In this document: positions 11,901 through 23,000 of the stretch, one piece after another
Position numbering within the stretch: position 1 is the stretch's first letter
How the letters are laid out: every line of letters starts with the position of its first letter
From: Caenorhabditis elegans
Lineage: Eukaryota; Nematoda; Chromadorea; Rhabditida; Rhabditidae
Length of the DNA stretch: 64,000 bases
Assembly (NCBI RefSeq): GCF_000002985.6
Contig: NC_003284.9
Location: 4,278,001-4,342,000 of the forward strand
Direction: 5' to 3'
Notes under the pieces: model-generated
The model's input: only the letters and a program-made list of their open reading frames with translations
Told to the model about the DNA's origin: nothing
Databases searched by the model: none
Program-made: the position numbers and the translations under genes

Positions 11901-13361
11901 ACCTGTGAGTCTAAGCCTTTCTGATGTATAAACGGAACATTGGACTTCAGTCTCGCCCACTCTCTTGCCATGAAATTTCATTAGCACACATGTCTACAAA
12001 AATTGCAAAGCGCGTTGCGAAGGTTCATCAATTGGAAGTACCAATTTGGAAAGAACCCGATTATCTGTGTGAAGCTCTGCAGAGGTTAGTAATTTATATT
12101 TGATTTTTTTGAACAAAATTCGAATTTCAGGTGGCTGAAACAACTAACTGGAACTGTCGATGCGGAACATCGTTTCGACCTTCCTGAAGAGTGTGGAGTT
12201 TCCAGTGTCAATTGTCTAGACTTAGCAAGGGAGTTGGAGTTTCTGAGAGCTCATATCTCACTGAGCAAAAGCCCTGTAACATTTTGTCACAATGACTTAC
12301 AAGAAGGCAATATTTTACTTCCAAAAGCTTCTTCCGGTAACATTCGTATGCCTTCGCTATCGGATGAGACTCAAGCGTTGGGTAACAGCTTATCAGCATT
12401 CAACCCAGCTGATCCTCGTCTTGTGCTCATTGATTTTGAGTATGCTAGCTACAACTACAGGTTATTCATGGCGATTTGAAATTTTAAAAAAATTTGTTTT
12501 CAGAGCATTCGATTTTGCCAATCACTTCATCGAATGGACTATTGACTACGACATTGACGAAGCTCCATTCTACAAAATTCAAACCGAGAACTTCCCCGAA
12601 AATGATCAAGTAAGTTTTAAAATAATTTTGTTAAATAAACAACTACTGTAACTTACAGTTTTACAAGCAAGAATGGGTTTCAATAGATCTGCAGCGCTAC
12701 AAAAGTAGTAGAGATTAATTTTCGAATCACCCAGAAATTACAAAAAAAAAGTGATTTTGAGTGTGTTTAGAGAAGAATTAGAGATCATTTAGGTTTCGGC
12801 TGAAATATATTAAAACTGACTTAAGCATTTCTCAATACAGTTTGCAATTTAGCCAAACTTACTTTGTCACAGTCACCGAAATTAGTTTTCATTTAATTAG
12901 CCTCCTATTTGCCGTTTTTCAAAACCCCATTTGTAGGCAAAAGGTATACAAAATTCTGTGAGCATCTTATGATTTTCTCCCCAAATTCCCACAAATAATT
13001 TTCGCTCTAGACACAAATTAGTGAAAAATTAGTGAACAGCTCTATTTACTCCATTTTCAGATGCTCGAATTCTTCTTGAACTATCTTCGCGAACAAGGCA
13101 ATACCAGAGAAAACGAACTCTACAAGAAATCCGAAGATCTTGTCCAAGAAACTCTTCCGTTTGTTCCAGTCTCTCATTTCTTTTGGGGTGTGTGGGGACT
13201 GTTGCAAGTCGAACTTTCCCCAGTTGGATTCGGATTTGCGGTGAGAAAATGATAAAATAAAGTAGTTTTAACAAAACCTATTATAGGACTACGGGAGAGA
13301 TCGTCTGTCGCTGTACTTCAAACATAAACAACTTCTCAAAAACCTTGCAAGTCATCAATAA
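8979..13361 (+). CDS. cka-2: Choline kinase A-type, CKA-2
   Basis: Nine exons: 8979-8992, 9573-9650, 11485-11637, 11685-11904, 11951-12084, 12131-12460, 12504-12609, 13061-13240 and 13287-13361, giving 429 aa. The enzyme phosphorylates choline with ATP, the first step of the CDP-choline (Kennedy) route to phosphatidylcholine, in the cytosol. Visible motifs are SRIKGGMSNMLF (nucleotide-binding loop), the Brenner phosphotransferase motif HNDLQEGN with catalytic D255, and the choline kinase motif VLIDFEYASYNYRAFD with metal-binding D301. The last helices (VSHFFWGVWGLLQ) form the choline pocket. Length and residue numbers agree with the C. elegans enzyme known from its crystal structure, so identification is firm. 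The 14-nt first exon and the 1.8-kb second intron are unusual for so compact a gene. I found no separate gene inside that intron. Confidence 0.96.
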
Positions 13362-13475
13362 GATCTTCTTTTAATCTCAATTTTTAATTAAACACAGCTG
13401 CTTTAATTGAACATGCTAGTTTTTCTACGCAATCTCCCACCATTGTTCCTACAAGTAGTTTGATGGGTGTAGTTA

Positions 13476-13491
13476 AATAAAAATGTTTATT
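13476..13491. terminator. Paired convergent polyadenylation signals of cka-2 and paf-2
   Basis: AATAAA on the plus strand at 13476-13481 lies 115 nt after the cka-2 stop. AATAAA on the minus strand (TTTATT at 13486-13491) lies 82 nt after the paf-2 stop. The two hexamers are separated by four bases, so with normal cleavage 10-20 nt downstream the two mRNAs would overlap tail to tail. Confidence 0.7.
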
Positions 13492-13572
13492 GGCAATTGG
13501 TTTGACTGGGAGATGATAGATACCCGTGAGATAACAAACTCGATGATAAATTCACAAAACAGGATACAAAAT

Positions 13573-16343
13573 TTAAAGTTTGTATTTTTCACGTCCATAA
13601 ATCTCGTTGCTGATGAAGCTAGAAAACTTTTCATCTTTCAACTTTTGAGCTCCATCCTTTCCATTTTCAAGAAAAGCGAGAGAAAGTTCGATGGCAGCTT
13701 GCATGCACAATGATGGTTCCGTTCGGCCCTGCAATTAAATTTTAACGTTTTAATTTTAATTTTTTTTAGAACGGTTAGTGGAAGCGACACTTATGATGTC
13801 AAAAAGAACAAGTATAACATAGTAAAACTATTCAATAATGTTTTTGAAAAATGTTTATCGACTGTGAAAAGGTAGCAATAACTGTGTTTTTGTCAGTTTT
13901 TGAAATAAAAAAGGTTTTTTTTTTTAAATTTAAAAACATTTTTATTTTGAATCAAAAAGTGGTGAACCCTGACTTTACGCCACTTTCCGAAATATCTAAA
14001 GCACTGTCACATGTTCAAACTCTTACAATGTTGAAACATTAAAACATTAATATTTTAAACACAATTAGAAGATACAACTGAAAAAATAGTTTTTTGATCG
14101 ACGACTTAAAAAAAAGAAGAACACTAAGATTTCATCATTTTTGCCTAAGAATAAAAAATACTTCCAACACTTTTAAACATTTTAGCAATGTGGGAGAGTC
14201 TATTTTTATAAAAATATCTACCTGAACTCCAAATTTCTTTGCGAGCCACGATGGGAAAATGAATGGAAAATCGGAGAAGCATTGATGCACCGCACCATTC
14301 AAAGTCAACGCAAGATTCCCATCATTGTGTGAGATGATTTTTTTCATAACGTCCAAATTCTCATTCCACTGCCAATCTCCAACATTCAAAAACAGCGTTG
14401 GCTGCTTCGCTTGCTCTTGTTGAGTTGAGTCCAGTGGGTACATCCAGCCATCGAAAACAATTGCTTTCTGAAAATAAAACAAGTTTTTGATTGACATCAG
14501 ACACATTCATTCTAACTTGGAAGTCCGTTGTGTAGGCGGATGATGCCAAAGATGTTGCGCCGCCAAATGAATGTCCAATGACAGAAGCGGATGACATGAC
14601 CAACTTATTCTTGAATTGTGCCCAGTTGTAATCATTTCCAATCAAAACTTTCTCGGGGACAGTTCCCAGGTTAAGTTGTTCCAACACATTGAGAGCCTTG
14701 ACACATTCGGTGACTCTTTTTCCAACCTAGAACATCACATTTGTTTTTAATAAATGCTAAAAATACTCTGAGGGTGACAAGACCAGCATCAAAAAACAGT
14801 CAACAAAATGACATCATATCACACAAAAACAGAAACAAAAAAGATTCAAAATTTGACAAATGTATCAATTAAGAGACCGATGAGTATATCGGAAATTTTT
14901 CAAATACCGTACTCCGTATAACATTTGTAAAAGGATTAAAAAACGATTAAGGGACGATCCGTTCTTCAAGTGCTATGCACTGCGGATCTGGGATTCAGGT
15001 ACACTGCCTGGTGGTGATCCCTCTGGGCTGTAATTTAAGCCACGTCCTAGCCGGGGACTCTGGCCGATAATTCAGTCGTGGATTGCTCCACTTCCCAATA
15101 GAGGCTGGGTGAATCTAGGGGGTGAAGCCGGACTTGAACTCGTTACCTCCAGACGGCTAGCGGTAACCACTACCGACTGAGCTATCTACCCCCCCCCCCT
15201 CCTGAGTATATTGGAAATTTTTCAATCACCGTACTCCGTATAACATTTGTAACTTTAAATAATTATAGTTACACTTTCACACTTACCTGTTGATTCCTAA
15301 TCTTGAATTCATTTTTTTCATTCTTCTCGATCAGTTTGATCTTGATCGGCTGTTCCACCAACTCTCCATTTTTCTCCGTCAATTGGTAGGTCCAACATGC
15401 GGAATGATCCCTGCAAGAAAAAGCAACATGATCACATCTTCCCCCAGATTTTCCCCACTTATGTTCGACAGCTGCGACAACGTAGCCGTGAGAGGCCAAC
15501 GACGTGCAGTACGTGGAGTAGAACGTGCGCGAACCACCGAGACCATGGGAGAACACGACAATCGGCCATTTGTCACATTTTGTTGACATCTGAGCATTCT
15601 CAATACAATCTTCCCTGGAAAAAATAAAGATGGCATACATCTAAAGGGCAGGATAATATTTCTGACGTACCTTTTTTCTCCAACAACGGTTGATGTAATA
15701 ACATTCATTTTCTGAGAAGATTGGCCTAAATATTCACCAAGTCCGTGTGCATATTGAGGTTTAGGAAGCCATAATGGATATGAAGAGATGTCGGCGGCCT
15801 ATAACAAAAATTTGCGGATTTTTTTGATTATATGAAAAATAAATTATTCAAAAAATCTATGAAATAATATCACATATATTGAATTGTTAGCACCAATAAG
15901 GTTCCGTATTTTCTTTATTAATATTGAATGTAACACGAATTTTCAGAAGGTTTCCTAGGTGAAGCGCTTATTGATAACTGCATTTTCTGTTCAAACTTTC
16001 ATAAAAAATTATACTAATAAAATTTTTAAACAAAAAAACCTAGTTCTCAAAACGTTAATTTCAAAAAATTCACGCAGTTTTTGATCAAAATTGTATCACA
16101 AACAAAATAATCAACTAATCTTTAAATGTTATACTGTAAAAACAGTTATTCTGACATTACAACCGCATCTTATATTTGAGCATTCTCGAAACTAACTTGA
16201 GAATCCGTCGGAAAATAAAGTCTCATAAACAATCCACGATCTCCGAGAACTGTTCCATCGATCATTAAATCCTTGCACCCGACTTGAAACTGACCCGACA
16301 CCTGGCGTGTTAGAACTTGTGGCGACGAGATATAGCTACCCAT
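13573..16343 (-). CDS. paf-2: Type II platelet-activating-factor acetylhydrolase
   Basis: Seven minus-strand exons: 16197-16343, 15671-15798, 15459-15614, 15287-15410, 14517-14726, 14222-14467 and 13573-13728, giving 388 aa, close to mammalian PAF-AH II. It is an alpha/beta hydrolase that removes the sn-2 acetyl (or oxidised short acyl) group from PAF-like phospholipids. The triad is visible: nucleophile S238 in GHSFGG, D261 in FDGWMYPL and H316 in [10 protein letters not shown]. The oxyanion-side motif [13 protein letters not shown] and the VEHKDHSA segment also match the family. The N-terminus MGSYIS fits an N-myristoylation signal, as in the mammalian enzyme, so membrane-associated cytosolic location is likely. 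A TTTCAG acceptor 6 nt before the ATG suggests SL1 trans-splicing. The intron at 15411-15458 is 48 nt and stop-free in frame; retention would insert 16 residues beside VEHK. The symbol comes from memory of this locus next to cka-2. Confidence 0.93.
14881..15252. repeat. 50-bp direct repeats flanking the SINE
   Basis: 14881-14930 and 15203-15252 are 50-bp direct repeats with three mismatches, starting tgagtatat and ending taacatttgtaa. They abut the SINE exactly on both sides. This is far longer than usual SINE target-site duplications, so it may be a pre-existing tandem duplication into which the element inserted, or a duplication caused by repair at insertion. Confidence 0.85.
14931..15202 (-). 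mobile_element. tRNA-derived SINE-like element in paf-2 intron
   Basis: Read on the minus strand the element begins with a tRNA-like head near 15188 down to about 15115. It has box A (TAGCTCAGTCGG), an anticodon-arm-like region, then a box-B-like AGTTCAAGTCC, and ends in CACCCCC, which can pair with the 5' GGGG. An unrelated GC-richer body of about 190 bp follows, then a T-rich tail near 14935-14950. This is the head-body-tail plan of a tRNA-derived SINE with an internal pol III promoter. A C-tract of 11 sits at the 5' end (15189-15199). The element lies in the 560-bp intron between paf-2 exons 4 and 5, in the same orientation as paf-2. The name of the family is not known to me. Confidence 0.75.
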
Positions 16344-19300
16344 TGTATATCTGAAAGTACAAACTATGAAACTATAAAACTATAAAACACAAAAACTATA
16401 CAAACTATAAAAATAACTAAAATTAGTTTGAGATTCACGAATAAAATTATTCAAAACATTTCTGAAAAAATTTTTACAAAAGTAAAGCAACAGAGAATTC
16501 AAAGTAAAAAGGAATTCTTCTCGTCGTCCTTCACTTTGAACCTAAAAAAAATGGAGGGTTCTAAAGGCAATTCTGCTGGAGGAGACAAAAAATGGAAGAA
16601 AAATGACGTAGAAAAATTGGAAAAATTACGGCGGTTAGACACCAACCGATGAAAAATTGCCGAAAATTTCCATTCTCCGTTCTTTTTTTTTTCCTTTTCG
16701 TATTCGAGGGGACATTTCTGGATTCTTGGATGGGATAATGGATGAGCCAATTTTAAAGTGTGGCTAAAGAAAAACTAGCCGTAAACAAAAAATAGTATAC
16801 TCAACAACTATCTACCTTTTTCTGCGCTTGTCTCTTCCTCTCTCAAAGACAACAAAACTGGGGGGGGGGGGGGGCAAAAATCTTGAGGGAGGAAATGTAA
16901 AAAGAAGAGGGGGCACACTGCCGGACAAATAGGGGAAGAATGTCAACGAAAAACATGACAGAAAACGGGGGACCCCACTATCGGAAAGCAGAAGAGCAGC
17001 CAATCAAATTGCAGAAACATAGATACATACGGGAACATTTTGGAGAAAAGTTCGACGAAAAAAGAATTGAAACTTGCACCAGAATTGAAGAAATTGAAAC
17101 GAAAAGAAATAAGAGAAAGAAACAAAAAGGTTTCTGTTTCTTTCGTAACAGTTTGAGCGAACAATTGGTGTGTGCAGCCTGAGAGAGGGAAGGTGGGAGG
17201 ACGGTGGGAGAAAGGGTAAAAGTGTTGTTGGGGGAGACGATGAAGATGATCATAGTACGGCCACTGTTTTGTCTACAGCGTAGTGGTTGAACCTTGCCCT
17301 ATCATACTTTGTCATGTTATTTATATGAAACGTTATAAAATGTTTCATAATTGTTCAAACCGTCAGCTGAAAGGCACACACTGTTTTTTCAGAGTGAGTC
17401 TCACACAAAATTTCAGTCAAAATGGTGCAAAAATGTACAGATGTGTTTGTTTTATGTAAAAAGTGAAGTTTATAAAAATTAAAGCTCTAAAGTGCACCGA
17501 AAAAGCGAGAAATAAAACATTTAGCACCTATTGTAACGGTTCCGCGTACGAACGATATTTTAAGTCATATTTCGACTTCCAAATGAATTTTTAAATTTAC
17601 AAAATGTCCAAAAAACGGGCTACAGAGCAGCTAGAATAAATTTGAAATGGTAATATTTTAGGCCGCTTTTTTTTTGAGCGAAAACAGCATTGGAATCCTC
17701 AAAAGTCTGCAAAAATGCAGTATACTTACGGACCACTCAAGGTCTAAAAAAAGCACTGAAAAACCAGGCTAGCAGAAAAAAATTAAAAAAAATTGCGTTG
17801 AGGGAAAAAGGTAATTCACAAGAAAACATCGAAATAGGCTCCGACATGCTTTATGTTCATTGAGTATCGGATTATTGATCTCATCACTTGGTGAGCATAA
17901 TTTCAAGGAAAACGGATCTAAACTCAGCATAAATAAATAAAAACATTTCTGTGAAATTATAAACTAGACAATTCTGAAAACATTGATCTAAAATGAACTG
18001 TTTTCCACAACTATGACCAAGACAGATGTGGTTAATTTTATTTGAGAAAATTTTTCAAAAAAGTGCTAGTATATGGAAACGTAGGAGGAATCTTCTTCAA
18101 AACAGAAGCTGAGACTAATTAGAAACAGACGGAAACGAGTGTAGAAACAAAAATGCAATATATCTGATGAGACAAACGACCAGAGAGAAGGCTCAAGGTC
18201 TCACAAAAACTTCTGGATTTTTTCCTGCACATTCTGAAACCAGACATGCTGGAGTAGAAGCCAGATTTCTAACGCTGTAAGAAAAAGTGGCGACAGCGAT
18301 AGGAGATTGCACGCATTATTGGTTTTGGGACGCGGATTTCTGCGAAACGCTTGGATGCGCACGGCTCATTTGCTAAATGAGATAATAGTGTGCTTCGTAG
18401 ACATTGGAGCAGTTGAATGAAGTCACTTAGTACTAATCCAGTTGCTGAACAAGTGTTCGCTGAGATTTTGAACAACGATTGAAAGTATTTTGATATTTAT
18501 TGTGCGGCATATTTATGATAACTTTGAAATTGAAGTTCTATACTAAAAGTTAATTAATTTGAAAATTAATTAAAGAAAAATCAATTCAGGTTTTTTTAAA
18601 AGACATTTTTGAGAAGTCTCATTGTAAAATTTGGTTTTTATTGGAAAAATAAAAAGTGTTCTAGTCCACCCTTAAACTTCAATTTGAAAAAAAGAAAAGT
18701 TCAAACCTCGAATTAACCATTGTACTTTCATCACGTGTTATAATTTTGTGCACTACTGCGTGAGCACGAAAAAAAAGGTTCTCATTTATCCTTGGTCATT
18801 TATTAGTCTATTAAGATGCTAAATTTGACGATGAATAGATAATCAAAATTGAACAGAATTTGAACTTTGAAAAAAAAAGTTGTTACATAGTAAGAAAAGC
18901 TTACAATGTTGGTACACCCCGGCATTTTACAACTGGCATACGATTATTGATTTAACATTAATTTAAATTTTTATTGCAAAAAGATTTTTGTAATTTTGTA
19001 AATTTCGCAAATTACGTTTTAATCAGACATTAAAAAAATAAGAACAGTCGATTGATATAACCGGATAACACCAAAATGTCAAAATTATAATCAGCGAGCG
19101 GGAATCTAAGATTGACTCATTCCGTTCAAACTTTTTTTTGCAAAATGGAGAAAATCAGTTATAAAAATCAGAAAAAATCAGAAAAAAAAAGAATTTTTTT
19201 GCAGTTATATTGAGTCTGTTTTCTGACATGTCAGGTAAAATACCACACGATACACCACGTTCAAATTCAGGTTGTCGATTAGGAACTTAGATTTTTGATC

Positions 19301-20094
19301 GGTACTTGTTTTCACACATCTAGTGCTTACTAAACTATATTTTCAAACGTTTTCCTAACAATATTAGATGAAAAGAGTTTCATAATAAACTCGGATTGAA
19401 TAATACACTTGACACGTTTTTTTCAAAATGATACGTGCCTAATTCCCACTTGATGTCAACGTGGGTCTGAGCAACAAATATGCACGAAAGATGGAGAGGG
19501 TGAAAAGCGGCGGACAGAATGAATTTAGAAGTGCCGGGTGCAAACGTTGAATCTCACCTCTCGCAATCCACTTCCAATGAGTGCTTTTTGATTCGTCCAT
19601 AAGTTTGTAAAGAAATAAGCGGCGAGGAATACGATGACGACGTGAATCGGAGCACACACACACACACTCACACACACACAAAGTGCTCCCTCCTTCGATG
19701 GGGTCCTTCTTTTCTTCTCCGTGCCTGCGTCGCGCCTCTGTTTATGGCCGTGTTTCATTTTTTATTCATCTGGGAATTGCAGCGATGTTTTAGTATATAG
19801 CAAGAACTTGCATAGAACTTGATATTCAAAGAAAAACATGAAAACAAAAAACAAAAAAAAAGAACGAAAGATAATGTTTATAATATTTAGTATCCATCTG
19901 TAAAAGTCTGACAAACAATGGGAAAAAAATACACGAAGTTGAAATAATGAAAAGAAAATCTTGAGACTAGTGGGTAGGAAAAAATATTTTTAAAACATCA
20001 CAAATCGCTGGCATATTCAAAATGAGATGACAATGAAGATCAGTGCAAAATAATTTTAAAAAAACGTAGAGTTATAATAATTTATGACAAAAAG
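16344..20094. other. Intergenic region upstream of paf-2 and downstream of the SWI/SNF gene
   Basis: About 3.75 kb. It must contain the paf-2 promoter at its left end and the 3' UTR of the SWI/SNF gene at its right end. It contains a run of 15 G (16860-16874), purine-rich stretches around 16900-17240, and a (CA)n tract near 19655-19680. Short open frames at 16428-16652 and 16940-17182 lack splice context or homology, and I do not accept them as genes. Confidence 0.5.
16860..16874 (+). repeat. Homopolymeric G15 tract
   Basis: Fifteen consecutive G on the plus strand, interrupted on neither side by other bases until ctg and caa. Long G tracts in C. elegans can form G-quadruplexes and are unstable without the DOG-1/FANCJ helicase. 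Confidence 0.95.
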
Positions 20095-23000
20095 TTAAGC
20101 AGATCCAGCTGCTGACAAATTCACAGTACCCGTACTACTTTCCGACTTCTCCTTTTCCAACCGTTTTTGCTCCTTTTTTGCAGCCTTTCGAGCAAGTTTC
20201 TCCTGAAGTTTAGCGTCGTCCTCCTGTTCCTCTTTTTGACGCTTCAGGCGTTTTGCTTCTTTTCGAGCACGACGCTCCTCTTCAGTTTCATCTTCACGGG
20301 ACTTCTTCTTGTGCTCCTTATCCTTGTCCTTATCTTTGTGCTTCTCCTTCTCTTTACCTTTGTCCTCTTCCTTTTCCTTTTCCTTGTCTTTTTCTTTTTC
20401 TTTATGTGGCTCCTTTTTATCTTTTTTCGAACCATCAGTCTCCTGACTGGGCATATTGAACTTAACATTCAACTTGAGTTTGATCGGAGGGTGATTTTTA
20501 TCTTCATTCGCTGCTAATGATATGGAAGGTTGACCCTGTCCAATTCGAATCTTCATCGGAGACTTTTCCTTGTCTACACTCAAAGGTGATCCCTCTCGCA
20601 GCTTTAATGCCGAATCACTATCATGCTTGTGCTTTTTCTTCTTCTTTTCTGAAGACTCGTCACTGTCGCGATGTTTTTTCTTCTTTGGAGACGAGTCGTC
20701 ATCATCGCTTCGATGCTTATGAGACTTTTCTTCTTTGCGTCCTTTATCCCTGTGCTCCTTTTTAGGAGGTTCCTCGTTAATTTTGCGATATTTCTCGCTG
20801 GGCTCCCCGGAAAACTTGATTCGAATTTTTTCGATTGGAGCCTCAATCTTTCTCTTGAGATCCTTCTCCGAATCGGTTGATTTTTCCTGCTCCTTTTCCT
20901 TTTTCTTTTCCTTTTCCTTCTCCTTGGGATGATCTTCTTTTCTATGCTTCTTCTCTTTTTTCAGACTATTATCATCCGAATCACTTTCACTTCTGTTATG
21001 CTTCCGCTTCTTCTCATCTCCACCCAATTTGATCGTGAGCCGCGGAACTTTAAATGTCAGTGGCGGAGCAGGTACATCATCAACCTTGATATCTTTTTGT
21101 GTATCGCATGATGATTCTAAACTGATTGACACTGAAGATGGTCCGGGCTGTGCAGGATTTGGCTCTTCTTCAGTTCTTGCCGAAGTCGTATCATCCTCGT
21201 CGAACAGTTTTTCCAGAAACTTATCATCCGACATTGTATCAGCAGAGTAGTCAACCTTAAAGTAAGATATGTGATAAATGTATCTTCTGGGCTTTAAAAT
21301 ACCTCTCTTCTTGTCCTCCTTGATCCAGGCATGACTTCCAAGTAAGGAACTCGACCTTCTTCTTTAGCCTTTTCAATGTAATCCGTCTCGTCAGCAGCTC
21401 GCAAAATGTCTCTTGGAATCTCATCTTCTCCAACTAGTCTGGGTTTTCTATAAAAAAAAATTTGAAATCATATTTTTATACTCATCTATTTATAGTCATG
21501 CAGATTTTTGACTTACGCTTTTTGAGCCTGCTCATTTTCGAATCTCTCTTGATCCATTTTCTGGAATAGCTCAAACTCTTCCTCACTTCTTGACAGTATG
21601 TCATTGATATCTTCGTCATTCGGCACTTCTTCGTCCTCTTCGGACTCGTTTTCCGTCCTGAAAAAAGAAATATAAAAACTATAAAATTTATGTAAAACCA
21701 ACTTAATGATATTTTCCAAAATTTCTCGCCGTTCTGCACCAGTTGATCGATTGTCAAATTTTCCCGCTTGAATAACCTTCTCATCGACATTTAACTTGTA
21801 CCTAGCTGCCGCGAGAATCTTTTCTTCCACCGAGTTAGCAGTAATCAAGCGAAACACGCGAACCTCTGCCTTCTGACCGATACGATGTGCTCTGTCCTGA
21901 GCCTGCATGTCTTGATGGGGATTCCAGTCCGAGTCGAAAATGATCACCGTATCAGCGGTTTGTAAGTTCAGTCCAAGGCCACCAGCACGCGTAGACAACA
22001 TGAACAAAAAGTACTCGCTGTTGGGCGCGTTAAATTTGTCGAGTAGTGCTCCTCTCTCATCTGGTTTTGTACTACCATCTAATCGAAGGTACTGAATTGT
22101 GCCTCCTGCTAGAAAATCCTCAACGATGGTCATCATGGAAGTCATTTGGAAGAACATCAGAACCCTGTGTCCAGTTGCTTGGAGTTTTGGTAGAATTCGA
22201 CTCAATAGCTCAAGTTTTCCAGAGACACGATACAAATCGACTCTGAAATTTTAGATTTTAAATTTACATAGGTAACCACAAAATTAAATTCTCATTTACC
22301 AGACAAAAATACTTACGCAGATATAAATCGAGCATCCCAAAAATTTCTACAAGACTCCTCCACATTTTCAAAAAGGAACGGATGGTTGCAAAGTTTCCGG
22401 AGATGAATCATCGTGTTCCTCAGCGATTTACTTCCCGTATTGGTCTTTCCATCAAGAAGCAACCCCTTCTGCATATGCTTGTAAAGAACTTTTTGAAGCG
22501 CCGACATGTCACATCTGACAACAAATTCCATTTTATCCGGTAGTTCCGACTCGACTTCCTTCTTCAATCGTCTAAGCAAAAACGGTCTCAAAACTTTGTG
22601 AAGTCGGCGAATGATGAGCATGGTTTCCTCTTGTGTGAGTTCGACTTTTTCGCCAGTTGTGGCAAATGGTGCATTGAACCATTGCTCGAAGGTCGAACAT
22701 GATGAGAAAATGGATGGAAGCAGGAAGTTCAGTAGAGCCCATAACTCCGGTAGCTGTAAATAATGTTTCTAATTATTTAGAGGGAGGGTATTGTCAGTCG
22801 TAAGGTGCTTATGTAACTAAATAGGTTTATTATTATTTTCTTAATTTTCTTCTCAGTATTTTTATTTACAGTCAAAAAGTTACAATTAAGTCGATCTAAA
22901 AAATATCTACGAGTTTTTAAAAATTTATTGTAATACCTTTTTAATAATTGTTAACGTTCGAACCAGCAAAAATGCTTTAAAAAAAATTATTTTGGCGAAT

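Noticed and set aside
15115-15190. Possible tRNA gene on the minus strand
   Set aside because: The A and B boxes are recognisable but the acceptor stem is imperfect and the head continues into a GC-rich body; it is better explained as the head of a SINE.
16428-17182. Two charged open frames on the plus strand (74 and 80 codons)
   Set aside because: No splice-linked partners, no homology, purine-rich low complexity; likely chance in the paf-2 upstream region.
20167-20517. 116-codon Leu/Phe-rich frame on the plus strand, and several others across 20167-26652
   Set aside because: These are antisense shadows of the Lys/Glu-rich and Gln-rich exons of the SWI/SNF gene.
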